Source: an uncultured Prevotella sp.
GTDB lineage: Bacteria > Bacteroidota > Bacteroidia > Bacteroidales > Bacteroidaceae
Assembly (NCBI GenBank): GCA_934183355.1
Contig: CAKPST010000080.1
Span: 1-5,516, forward strand
DNA length: 5,516 bases
Reading direction: 5' to 3'
Shown: positions 1-5,516 of the stretch, piece after piece
Layout: each line of letters opens with the position of its first letter
Position numbering within the stretch: position 1 is the first letter of the stretch
Translations under genes and position numbers: made by a program
The notes under the pieces: model-generated
The model's input: the letters and a program-made list of their open reading frames with translations, nothing else
Database searches by the model: none
What the model was told of the DNA's origin: nothing

Positions 1-1034
1 TTACTCATATTCTCTATTCCAAGTATATCATTCCAATAATTCTGAACACACCAAAGGATAGTCTGAGCCGTCATAAGATCAGACTGCTTTAATCCATCAG
101 TAGCCTTCTCTATCATCTCTTTCAGTTCTTTATCAGTAGACACCTTCTGAGCCAATAGTTGTAGGGTCTGCAAAAACTGAGGATAGTTAGTGTTCTTCCC
201 TTTGCTCTTCCGTATTCCAAGATATGTTAGATACGGACTATACGTTGTATCATGCATATAGAAAGCATAGCGGTTCATATCTCGGCAAGTCAAGAATGCA
301 GCAGCAGTACGCTCATCTCCAGGAGGTGTATCGCTACCAACTGTAATAGACGTTAAATCAGCTCTAAACTTGTCAAGACGTTCTTTCAACTTCATGTCCT
401 CATCAAAAAGACAATTTATAGCTTTGGAAAGTTCTACAGGATTAGCCTTTTTAATGTGCTGAAGCGAGGAAAGATTGAGATTGTAAAGAAGGTTATTGTT
501 ATCCTTATTGGCAAGCAGCTCCATTATCTCAAGTGCATTTCTGTCCTTGCAATCATGAACCAGTTGCCATTTATATCTTTCCGCATAACCGCCGAACGGT
601 TCTTTCCTGTGTTGTTCCTTATAGAACACAATGAGTTTGTCAAGAAGCACACTCCTTATTGCCTCTACCAACTCGTCTCGCATCTTCCATACAAAACCAT
701 TTTTGGTTTCATAACCTTCCTGCATCGGCACAATCCAATATTTTTTATTGGCATTATTGTCAAAAGCCTCAACCTCAAAACGCGAAGCTATGTCCATAGC
801 TTTTTTAGCTATAGAAGTAACAGGAGCAATGAACGAAGATGGATGTAAACCATATTTCTTGCCGGCATCACAACAAGTACACTCATGGTTAGGCATATAA
901 TATAGCATCACAAGACATTTAAAAGAATTCTCTTGGATAGCATATAATGCTCTAATCCATTCCCCTACGGTAATATTCACATCATCACAGCGATATACTC
1001 CATCATTACAAGCCAACTTATATGTAACAATCAT
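1..1034 (-). CDS. N-terminal part of a probable McrB-like AAA+ protein (partial, C-terminus off the left edge)
   Basis: An uninterrupted frame of 344 codons starts at ATG 1034 and leaves the window at position 1; an in-frame TAA at 1046-1044 makes 1034 the first possible ATG. Visible regions: residues about 20-85, a small alpha-helical segment with a YYMPNHECTCC stretch (47-55) followed by KKYGLHPSSF; residues 96-130, an aromatic segment KKYWIVPMQEGYETKNGF then VWKMRDELVEAI; residues 150-190, YAERYKWQLVHD followed by NNNLLYNLN; and residues 198-298, with LFDED, ERTAAAFLTCRDMNRYAFY and a YLGIRKSK turn. From memory, this order of segments matches the region ahead of the AAA+ domain in many Bacteroidota proteins annotated as McrB-like or AAA family ATPases, which are GTP/ATP-driven subunits of modification-dependent (type IV) restriction. 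No Walker A motif is in view, so the ATPase assignment is inference. Codons are AT-rich compared with the operon to the right. It could instead be an uncharacterised protein sharing only this N-terminal module. Confidence 0.55.
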   Translation of the reverse strand, partial: MIVTYKLACNDGVYRCDDVNITVGEWIRALYAIQENSFKCLVMLYYMPNHECTCCDAGKKYGLHPSSFIAPVTSIAKKAMDIASRFEVEAFDNNANKKYWIVPMQEGYETKNGFVWKMRDELVEAIRSVLLDKLIVFYKEQHRKEPFGGYAERYKWQLVHDCKDRNALEIMELLANKDNNNLLYNLNLSSLQHIKKANPVELSKAINCLFDEDMKLKERLDKFRADLTSITVGSDTPPGDERTAAAFLTCRDMNRYAFYMHDTTYSPYLTYLGIRKSKGKNTNYPQFLQTLQLLAQKVSTDKELKEMIEKATDGLKQSDLMTAQTILWCVQNYWNDILGIENMS

Positions 1035-1067
1035 AATGCAAATTTATATAAATAAAAAACCATATAA

Positions 1068-1084
1068 TGCAGCACTATACTGCA
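1068..1084 (-). other. Short hairpin in the leader of the McrB-like transcript
   Basis: TGCAG (1068-1072) and CTGCA (1080-1084) can pair around a 7-base loop. On the minus strand the hairpin is followed, 8 bases later, by a run of six T (1059-1054) and then the start codon at 1034. The stem is only five pairs and the T-run is not adjacent, so a terminator or attenuator role is weak. Confidence 0.2.
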
Positions 1085-1107
1085 CAATTAGAAAGCAGTT
1101 ATTCTTC

Positions 1108-1138
1108 CATCCGCAAATGTACTAAACTTTGACGGATG
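1108..1138. repeat. Inverted repeat spanning the divergent promoter region
   Basis: CATCCGCAAA (1108-1117) is the reverse complement of TTTG plus CGGATG (1128-1131 and 1133-1138), with a single extra A at 1132 and a 10-base centre. The left CAAA is the TTTG of the minus-strand -7 box. The right TTTG is part of AAACTTTG (1124-1131), a one-mismatch plus-strand -7 box. The dyad may be an operator, or may arise because two promoters face away from each other here. Confidence 0.45.
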
Positions 1139-1144
1139 AGCCAA
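1114..1144 (-). promoter_or_regulatory. Bacteroidota-type promoter for the McrB-like gene
   Basis: Read on the minus strand, TACATTTG (1121-1114) matches the -7 consensus TAnnTTTG exactly. TTG at 1144-1142 lies 20 bases upstream, the normal place for the -33 element. Transcription would start near 1108 and give a leader of about 75 bases before ATG 1034. This is a sequence match only. Confidence 0.55.
1124..1131 (+). promoter_or_regulatory. Weak plus-strand -7 box upstream of the small ORF
   Basis: AAACTTTG differs from TAnnTTTG only at the first base and would place a transcript start about 25 bases before the small ORF at 1165. No convincing TTTG is seen at the -33 position near 1100, so this may be inactive or residual. 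Confidence 0.2.
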
Positions 1145-1164
1145 CAAAAAAGAAAATGCAATAT

Positions 1165-1236
1165 ATGAAAACGACCAAAGAGTACATATCGATGATAGTT
1201 AGTGTTACAAGAGAGTTAAATAGTATTAATTCCTAA
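1165..1236 (+). pseudogene. Possible relic of a minimal nucleotidyltransferase (MNT) gene, or a 23-residue small ORF
   Basis: A 23-codon ORF begins MKTTKEYI and ends at TAA 1234-1236; an in-frame ATG at 1156 would add three residues. MKTT-x-EYI followed by a short hydrophobic helix and an EL pair is, from memory, a common beginning of Bacteroidales MNT-domain proteins (the antitoxin type of HEPN/MNT pairs), which continue into a GSVARGE catalytic motif. Nothing resembling that motif follows here: the frame closes and the padR promoter begins within about 20 bases. A degraded gene start is therefore possible. A small real peptide or chance is equally open, since the similarity spans only about 20 residues. 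Confidence 0.3.
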
Positions 1237-1245
1237 TTGTTTTAT

Positions 1246-1268
1246 AGTACTATGTATTGCATGGTACT
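1246..1268. promoter_or_regulatory. Candidate PadR operator: imperfect palindrome over the -33 element
   Basis: AGTACtATG and CATgGTACT form a 9+9 dyad (8 of 9 pairs match) around a 5-base centre that contains the TTG of the -33 element. A repressor bound here would block the promoter. The overlapping ATAGTACTAT (1244-1253) is itself a perfect 10-base palindrome. PadR regulators commonly bind dyads in their own promoters; binding at this one is inference. Confidence 0.4.
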
Positions 1269-1280
1269 TAGATTATACAT
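1252..1280. promoter_or_regulatory. Second inverted repeat (ATGTAT / ATACAT) spanning the promoter spacer
   Basis: ATGTAT at 1252-1257 and its exact reverse complement ATACAT at 1275-1280 flank 17 bases and cover the interval from the -33 to the -7 element. The ATGT...ACAT half-sites resemble those reported for PadR-family operators, although the usual spacing there is about 8 bases. It overlaps the other dyad, so only one may be functional. Confidence 0.3.
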
Positions 1281-1287
1281 ATATTTG
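1256..1287 (+). promoter_or_regulatory. Bacteroidota-type promoter for the padR-pspC-OMP operon
   Basis: TATATTTG (1280-1287) is an exact TAnnTTTG -7 box. ATTG (1256-1259) sits 20 bases upstream as the -33 element. The expected transcript start is near 1293, giving a leader of about 35 bases before ATG 1328. The element order and spacing are typical for the primary sigma factor of this phylum. It is the only well-formed plus-strand promoter seen ahead of the three genes. Confidence 0.65.
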
Positions 1288-1327
1288 CAACCGAAAACAT
1301 ACACTAACGCATTAAAAATCGAAAGCA

Positions 1328-1666
1328 ATGAATATAGACAACGCCAAATCGCAAATGCGTAAGGGGATGCTTGAGTATTGCATAATGCTGCTACTGCGCC
1401 ACCGGGCTGCCTATGCCAGCGACATAATAGCCAGTCTGAAGGAGGCAGAGCTAATCGTGGTGGAGGGCACACTCTATCCACTGCTCACGCGACTTAAGAA
1501 GGATGGGCTACTGGGATATGAGTGGCAGGAGTCAACACAAGGTCCCCCACGCAAATACTATTCCCTTACACCAGATGGTGAGGCTACGCTTAGCGAGCTG
1601 GACAAGGCGTGGCAAGAGATAGCCCACACCGTAAACGTATTAAAGAACATAAAACCGAATGAATAA
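1328..1666 (+). CDS. PadR-family transcriptional regulator
   Basis: This 112-residue protein is the usual length for short (subfamily 2) PadR repressors, which bind DNA as dimers. Visible parts: helix 1 at about 10-25 (MRKGMLEYCIMLLL); a second helix at 29-42 (YASDIIASLKEAEL); the recognition helix at 46-62, with the family signature EGTLYPLLTRLKKDGLL; a beta wing at 63-81, with YEWQES then GPPRKYYSLT; and a C-terminal dimerisation helix at about 84-106. ATG 1328 is chosen because an in-frame TAA lies at 1313-1315 and the promoter leader ends here; there is no Shine-Dalgarno, only an A-rich leader, as is normal in Bacteroidota. It is first in a three-gene operon, 21 bases ahead of the PspC gene, and probably controls its own promoter. 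The effector is unknown. Confidence 0.93.
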   Translation: MNIDNAKSQMRKGMLEYCIMLLLRHRAAYASDIIASLKEAELIVVEGTLYPLLTRLKKDGLLGYEWQESTQGPPRKYYSLTPDGEATLSELDKAWQEIAHTVNVLKNIKPNE

Positions 1667-1687
1667 CTCTGAAATCTGAATGAAATT

Positions 1688-3487
1688 ATGAAGAAGAATA
1701 TCAACATAAATCTCTTTGGCACACTCTACGCCATTGACGAGGACGCCTGCACACTTCTTGAAAATTATCTCGACAACATGCGCAGCTATTTTGCTAAGCG
1801 TAATGGTGGCGATGAAATATACGACGACATCGAGCATCGTGTGGCAGAACATCTGTGGAGCCTAAAGGAGAATGGACAAACAGCCATCGACATCAACAAT
1901 GTTAAGCAGATTATCAGTAGCATTGGCAATCCTGACGAAATGGATAGCATAGAAAATGAGGAGACTGATACTAAGACGTCGGATACTCCAAATGCTAAAG
2001 CAGACGATGAAGACAACTATCAGAGTGAAAGTTGTGCCAATTCTTCATGCAACACTAAAACTGAAGAAGATGGAGGCAGATGGACTGAGCGTGTGCTACG
2101 TCACGTCAGCACCCATCGTTTCTATCGCGACAGCAAGGACAAAATAGGCGGTGGAGTAATCTCTGGATTGTGCCATTACTGTGGTGGGGGCGACATCGTG
2201 GTATGGCGAGTAGGCACAGTTCTCTTCCTTATTGCAGCATTTGCCTTAAACCAGACCTTCCACTATTATTTCATCCGTCCATTATTCGGTATGCTTTTCA
2301 CCGTGCCAATAATTATCTACATAGCCCTATGGCTGGTGGCTCCTATGGCACGAACAACCGAGGAACGACTCTGCATGACGGGCAAGGAGGTAACGCCAGA
2401 GTCGATAAGTAAAGCTATAATTGCCGAAGCTGAGGAGCAGGTCAAACCTAATGCTAAGCGTAAAAAGGGTGATAGCGTATTGTCGAGAATAGCAGATGTA
2501 TTGAAGTTCTGCATAAAGATTTCGATGCTTGTATCCTTTTCTATGCTTACAGCCTTTGCCCTTGCCTACCTCCTCTTCTCGATAGCCTATACGGTTGTGG
2601 GTGAGCCGTTTATCCAACTCTTTACCAACGACGAGATTACCCTTAACGTTTTGGCCTCTATGCCATATTTTAAGGTCTACATGATAGTGTCGGCTCTATG
2701 TGGCTTCGTGGTAGCGATGGTGCCATTGTTCTTAGTCATCCGTATGTTCAAGACCGAGCCCAAGCCCATGCGAACAGGCCTCGTGGCCATGCTCTCAGGC
2801 TTGTGGATTGTGGCTATGACGTTAGGCTTTATAATGGTTGTGCTGTTGGGCATACAGATGCAGAAGCAAAAGAGAGAATATAATAGGTTGGCGAATACAC
2901 ACAATGGCATATTCCTGAACGACGGCAACTGGGATATGCTGTCGCAGGATGGCTGGAACATTGATGTTGCCAAGAACTTTGGCGAGACCATCTATGGATG
3001 GGCAGACGACGATCCGTTGTGCATGGAGAAGAATCCTATCCGCATAAAGGCAGACGACGGCAATCGCCAGATAGAGTTTGTCATGAGTCGCAAAGAGGCA
3101 AAGGAAGAAGGCGACTATGTGCTTGAGTGTCTGTCGAGTTGTTCGGTTGTCGATGCCACGCTGAGCGTGTGGAGCGAGGGCAAGTGTCTGTCTGTGTTGC
3201 GTCTTGACGGCTATGGCTCTGCCTCTAATACTCCTCTCAAAGGGCTATCGTGGGCAGAAAGCCGCAATACTCCATTCTTGTGCCAACAGAACGACAGCAC
3301 TATATGGGTGGACTATGTAGCCCCGAAAGCCAAGGACAACAACTGGCGTTATCTCTCTACCGTTCCATTCCATCACAAAGGTGGAATCTTGGAGTATCGT
3401 CTGCGCATAGGTCAGCACGATGTAAAGGATATTGTGGCTAATGGAGGATATGTGAAGATGGTGCACGAGGGCGTAAGAAAACAATAA
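1688..3487 (+). CDS. PspC-domain inner membrane protein with five predicted membrane helices
   Basis: 599 residues. The N-terminal domain (1-88) has the pattern seen ahead of PspC in Bacteroidota proteins: MKKNININLFGTLYAIDEDA, a helix LLENYLDNMRSYFAK, then IYDDIEHRVAEHL and a VKQIISSIGNPDEM end. An acidic, Ser/Thr/Asn-rich linker (about 89-130) follows. The PspC domain (about 142-222) shows HRFYRDSKDKIGGGVISGLC, a glycine-rich turn, then two helices (about 173-189 and 200-219) ending in LWLVAPM. Further helices lie at about 277-302, 328-351 and 364-389. Basic loops (223-276, 352-363) suggest a cytoplasmic N-terminus, which would put the C-terminal 390-599 in the periplasm. That last part looks beta-rich and matches nothing I recognise. 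PspC proteins in proteobacteria act in the phage-shock membrane-stress response; a stress role here is inferred from the domain and from the PadR neighbour. The next gene starts 26 bases downstream. Confidence 0.85.
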   Translation: MKKNININLFGTLYAIDEDACTLLENYLDNMRSYFAKRNGGDEIYDDIEHRVAEHLWSLKENGQTAIDINNVKQIISSIGNPDEMDSIENEETDTKTSDTPNAKADDEDNYQSESCANSSCNTKTEEDGGRWTERVLRHVSTHRFYRDSKDKIGGGVISGLCHYCGGGDIVVWRVGTVLFLIAAFALNQTFHYYFIRPLFGMLFTVPIIIYIALWLVAPMARTTEERLCMTGKEVTPESISKAIIAEAEEQVKPNAKRKKGDSVLSRIADVLKFCIKISMLVSFSMLTAFALAYLLFSIAYTVVGEPFIQLFTNDEITLNVLASMPYFKVYMIVSALCGFVVAMVPLFLVIRMFKTEPKPMRTGLVAMLSGLWIVAMTLGFIMVVLLGIQMQKQKREYNRLANTHNGIFLNDGNWDMLSQDGWNIDVAKNFGETIYGWADDDPLCMEKNPIRIKADDGNRQIEFVMSRKEAKEEGDYVLECLSSCSVVDATLSVWSEGKCLSVLRLDGYGSASNTPLKGLSWAESRNTPFLCQQNDSTIWVDYVAPKAKDNNWRYLSTVPFHHKGGILEYRLRIGQHDVKDIVANGGYVKMVHEGVRKQ

Positions 3488-3513
3488 TATACACCCACTA
3501 ATTTTTATTCTGT

Positions 3514-5516
3514 ATGAAAACTAAATATCTTTTACCGTTATTGCTTTTCCTCCTCTTCAACGTAATTGGAGGAGCAGCACAAAACACCAAGACCGACAAG
3601 CCTAAACGTACTGTAATACTATTGCAGAACATCAAAGACTCGTTCACTGGTGTGAAACTTAAAGCTCACGTCACCTTGATGAGTCAAGACAGTACGATTG
3701 TCGACACAACTACTTGCCAAGGATGGCAGGGTAACTATATTGCGCGTTTTGAGGTGGAGGCTAAGCCTGCAAGATATATTGTTAAGGCTGAGTGTGAAGG
3801 CTATGCCACCAACTGCATAGACTACGAGATAAAGCGAGTGGCACGCAACAAAGGGTTCAAGATGCCCGACCTAAACTTGAGGAAACTTGCCGAGAGCGAC
3901 ATCTTCAAGGAGGTGGATTTGGACGGGGTTGTGGTTACTGGCACCAAGGTTAAGTTCACCTATCGTGGCGACACCCTTGTGTATAATGCCAGCGCCTTCA
4001 ACGTGCCCGACGGCTCTATGCTCGACGCCCTTGTGCGCCAGTTGCCTGGAGCCGAGATAAAGAGCAACGGCGACATCTACGTCAACGGCAAGAAGATAGA
4101 CTACCTGACGCTCAACGGCAAGGACTTCTTCAAGGGCAACAACAAGATTATGCTCGACAATCTGCCCCACTATACGGTTCAGGACCTGAAGGTGTACAAC
4201 AAGTCGACCGAGAAGAGCCGACTGGCAGGCACAGAGGTTGAGAAGAAAGACTACGTGATGGACGTGGAGCTGAAGCGCGAGTACAACCGTGGCTACATAG
4301 CCAATGCCGAGGCGGCAGGAGGCACACGCGACCGCTATATGGCACGTCTCTTCGGCCTGTACTACGACGACTACACACGCTTCTCTGTCTTTAGCAACGT
4401 GAACAACGTCAACGAGAACCGCCGTCCGGGAAGAGAGGGCGACTGGAGCCCGTCAAACAGTCCGCAAGGTCAGGTTGTTACCAAGCAGGTGGGCACCAGC
4501 CTCAGCACGCAGAACAAGGCGGGCAGCCTGCGCGAGCAGTTTGACGCCACAGCCTCGTGGAACGATTTCACAGACATCACACGCACATCGAGCGAGCAGT
4601 TTGCATCGGCAGGCAACATCTTCAACCGTACCAACTCTACATCCGTACAGAAGGAATTCCGCCTGAACGCCAACAACCAAATATCCTATACAGACGAGAG
4701 TTCGTTCTACCTAATGTCGTCAACATCGTTCAACTATGGCGACGGCACCAACAACTCGTCAACAGAGCGTGCCACTTTCGATTCGGAAGACAATATGGCT
4801 GCCGGCTCGGCCACAAACCGCTCGCACACGATTGGTCTGACAAAGTTTCGCACAACCTCGATTAACGAGAATCTGTTGTTTGGATTTAAGTTTCCATGGG
4901 GCGATATGATTGGTTTCAACTTGAACGGTAGCTACGCATCCAACAAGCCTCAGGATCGTTTCAGCCTGTCGGACAACGAGTATCTGCGCGAGAACACGAA
5001 CGACCTGCGACGTGTCTATGCCGATAGTCACAACAACACCTACAATTATGGTACTGAAATAATCTATAGTATTCAGTTGAATAATTGGCGAATAGTATTA
5101 AATCAGAAATATAGCCAGAACTTTATCTCCACCAACCTACTCAACTATCGACTTGAGCGTCTGGGAGGACTATACAACCGCTTCGACCAGCAGCAGCTCG
5201 ACCGATTGCCCACAACACGCGACTCCCTGCTCATGGCTCTCGACACACAGAACAGCAAGACATACAGATTGTTGACACGTGAGTATAATGGTGAGCCGAC
5301 TCTGTCGTACAATCACAACAATACCTACTTCTCGTTGAAACTGCCTTACCGCCTTGTGCGCGAGCGCATCATCTACAACTGCGCCTCGGTAGACACAACG
5401 GCTGTTCGTAGCAAATGGCTTGTGGAGCCTTCGCTGTATTTCAACAAATGGGACAAGAAGTATGACATTTCGCTGAACTATAGTCTGAGTAGCAGTCAGC
5501 CTGCCATGGAGTCGCT
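3514..5516 (+). CDS. TonB-receptor-like outer membrane beta-barrel protein (partial, C-terminus off the right edge)
   Basis: 667 codons are visible; related proteins are usually about 900 residues, so the last barrel strands are missing. Residues 1-22 form a signal peptide (K-rich start, leucine-rich core LLPLLLFLLF, likely cleavage at GGAA/QN). Residues 32-125 look like the beta-sandwich carboxypeptidase-regulatory-type domain found at the front of such proteins. VDLDGVVVTGTK (135-146) resembles the EVVVTG segment that opens SusC-type plugs. A plug-like domain follows (about 147-255), with RGDTLVYNASAF, MLDALVRQLPGAEI, YVNGKKIDYLTLNGKDFF and a DLKVYNK end. From about 256 on there are alternating polar/aromatic strands rich in Asn, Ser, Tyr and Arg, typical of a barrel. 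Outer membrane location is well supported; the ligand is unknown, and no SusD partner is in view. It is third in the PadR/PspC operon, so its expression is probably tied to the PadR promoter. Confidence 0.85.
   Translation, partial: MKTKYLLPLLLFLLFNVIGGAAQNTKTDKPKRTVILLQNIKDSFTGVKLKAHVTLMSQDSTIVDTTTCQGWQGNYIARFEVEAKPARYIVKAECEGYATNCIDYEIKRVARNKGFKMPDLNLRKLAESDIFKEVDLDGVVVTGTKVKFTYRGDTLVYNASAFNVPDGSMLDALVRQLPGAEIKSNGDIYVNGKKIDYLTLNGKDFFKGNNKIMLDNLPHYTVQDLKVYNKSTEKSRLAGTEVEKKDYVMDVELKREYNRGYIANAEAAGGTRDRYMARLFGLYYDDYTRFSVFSNVNNVNENRRPGREGDWSPSNSPQGQVVTKQVGTSLSTQNKAGSLREQFDATASWNDFTDITRTSSEQFASAGNIFNRTNSTSVQKEFRLNANNQISYTDESSFYLMSSTSFNYGDGTNNSSTERATFDSEDNMAAGSATNRSHTIGLTKFRTTSINENLLFGFKFPWGDMIGFNLNGSYASNKPQDRFSLSDNEYLRENTNDLRRVYADSHNNTYNYGTEIIYSIQLNNWRIVLNQKYSQNFISTNLLNYRLERLGGLYNRFDQQQLDRLPTTRDSLLMALDTQNSKTYRLLTREYNGEPTLSYNHNNTYFSLKLPYRLVRERIIYNCASVDTTAVRSKWLVEPSLYFNKWDKKYDISLNYSLSSSQPAMES
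5041..5118 (+). other. AT-rich patch inside the beta-barrel gene
   Basis: About 26 consecutive codons prefer A/T third positions (AAT, TAT, GGT, ACT, ATA, AGT, ATT, GTA, TTA), while the codons before and after prefer C/G (AAC, TAC, GAC, CTG, CGC). The frame stays open and encodes barrel-like strands. Local recombination or a surface-loop replacement could cause this; so could chance. Confidence 0.3.

Noticed and set aside
456..848. Plus-strand ORF of 130 codons
   Set aside because: It lies antisense inside the continuous 344-codon minus-strand gene, has no recognisable domain and lacks a promoter; it is a shadow frame.
1039..1046. Minus-strand TAAATTTG as the -7 box of the McrB-like gene
   Set aside because: It matches the consensus, but a transcript from it would begin at the start codon itself and no TTTG is found at the -33 position; the promoter at 1114-1144 fits better.
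2317..2991. Minus-strand ORFs opposite the membrane helices of the PspC protein
   Set aside because: The plus-strand frame has clear domain structure; the opposite frames only mirror its hydrophobic codons.
3488..3513. Separate promoter or terminator between the PspC and barrel genes
   Set aside because: The 26-base gap contains no dyad and no TAnnTTTG box; the simplest reading is continued transcription.
3871..4378. Minus-strand ORFs of 99 and 76 codons within the barrel gene
   Set aside because: They are opposite-strand shadows of a well-supported plus-strand gene with GC-rich third positions, and show no protein features.

Overview
The window looks like a piece of a Bacteroidales chromosome, probably Prevotella- or Bacteroides-like. 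This rests on three things seen in the sequence: promoters of the Bacteroidota type (TTG/TTTG about 20 bases upstream of TAnnTTTG), start codons with no clear Shine-Dalgarno but A-rich leaders, and a SusC/beta-barrel style outer membrane protein. The genus is inference.

Left part (1-1034, minus strand): one long open frame that starts at 1034 and runs off the left edge. Its 344 visible residues resemble the N-terminal region that Bacteroidota McrB-like AAA+ proteins carry ahead of their ATPase domain. The ATPase itself and any McrC-like partner would lie outside the window. Its codons are more AT-rich than those of the operon to the right, which fits an accessory (defence-type) gene next to an older resident operon.

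Middle (1035-1327): an intergenic stretch of about 290 bases that is busier than it first looks. It holds a good minus-strand promoter for the left gene, a 10+10 inverted repeat enclosing that promoter's -7 box and a near-consensus plus-strand -7 box, a 23-codon ORF starting MKTTKEYI that resembles the beginning of minimal nucleotidyltransferase (MNT) proteins and may be a gene relic, and a strong plus-strand promoter overlaid by two dyads that are good candidates for a PadR operator.

Right part (1328-5516, plus strand): three closely spaced genes (gaps of 21 and 26 bases) that read as one operon: a PadR-family repressor, a five-helix PspC-domain inner membrane protein with cytoplasmic N-terminal and probably periplasmic C-terminal domains, and a TonB-receptor-like outer membrane beta-barrel protein cut by the right edge after 667 residues. 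A reasonable model, by inference only, is an autoregulated envelope-stress or envelope-maintenance module: PadR controls the promoter, the PspC protein sits in the inner membrane, and the barrel protein is the outer membrane output. No RNA genes, CRISPR arrays or intact insertion sequences were seen.
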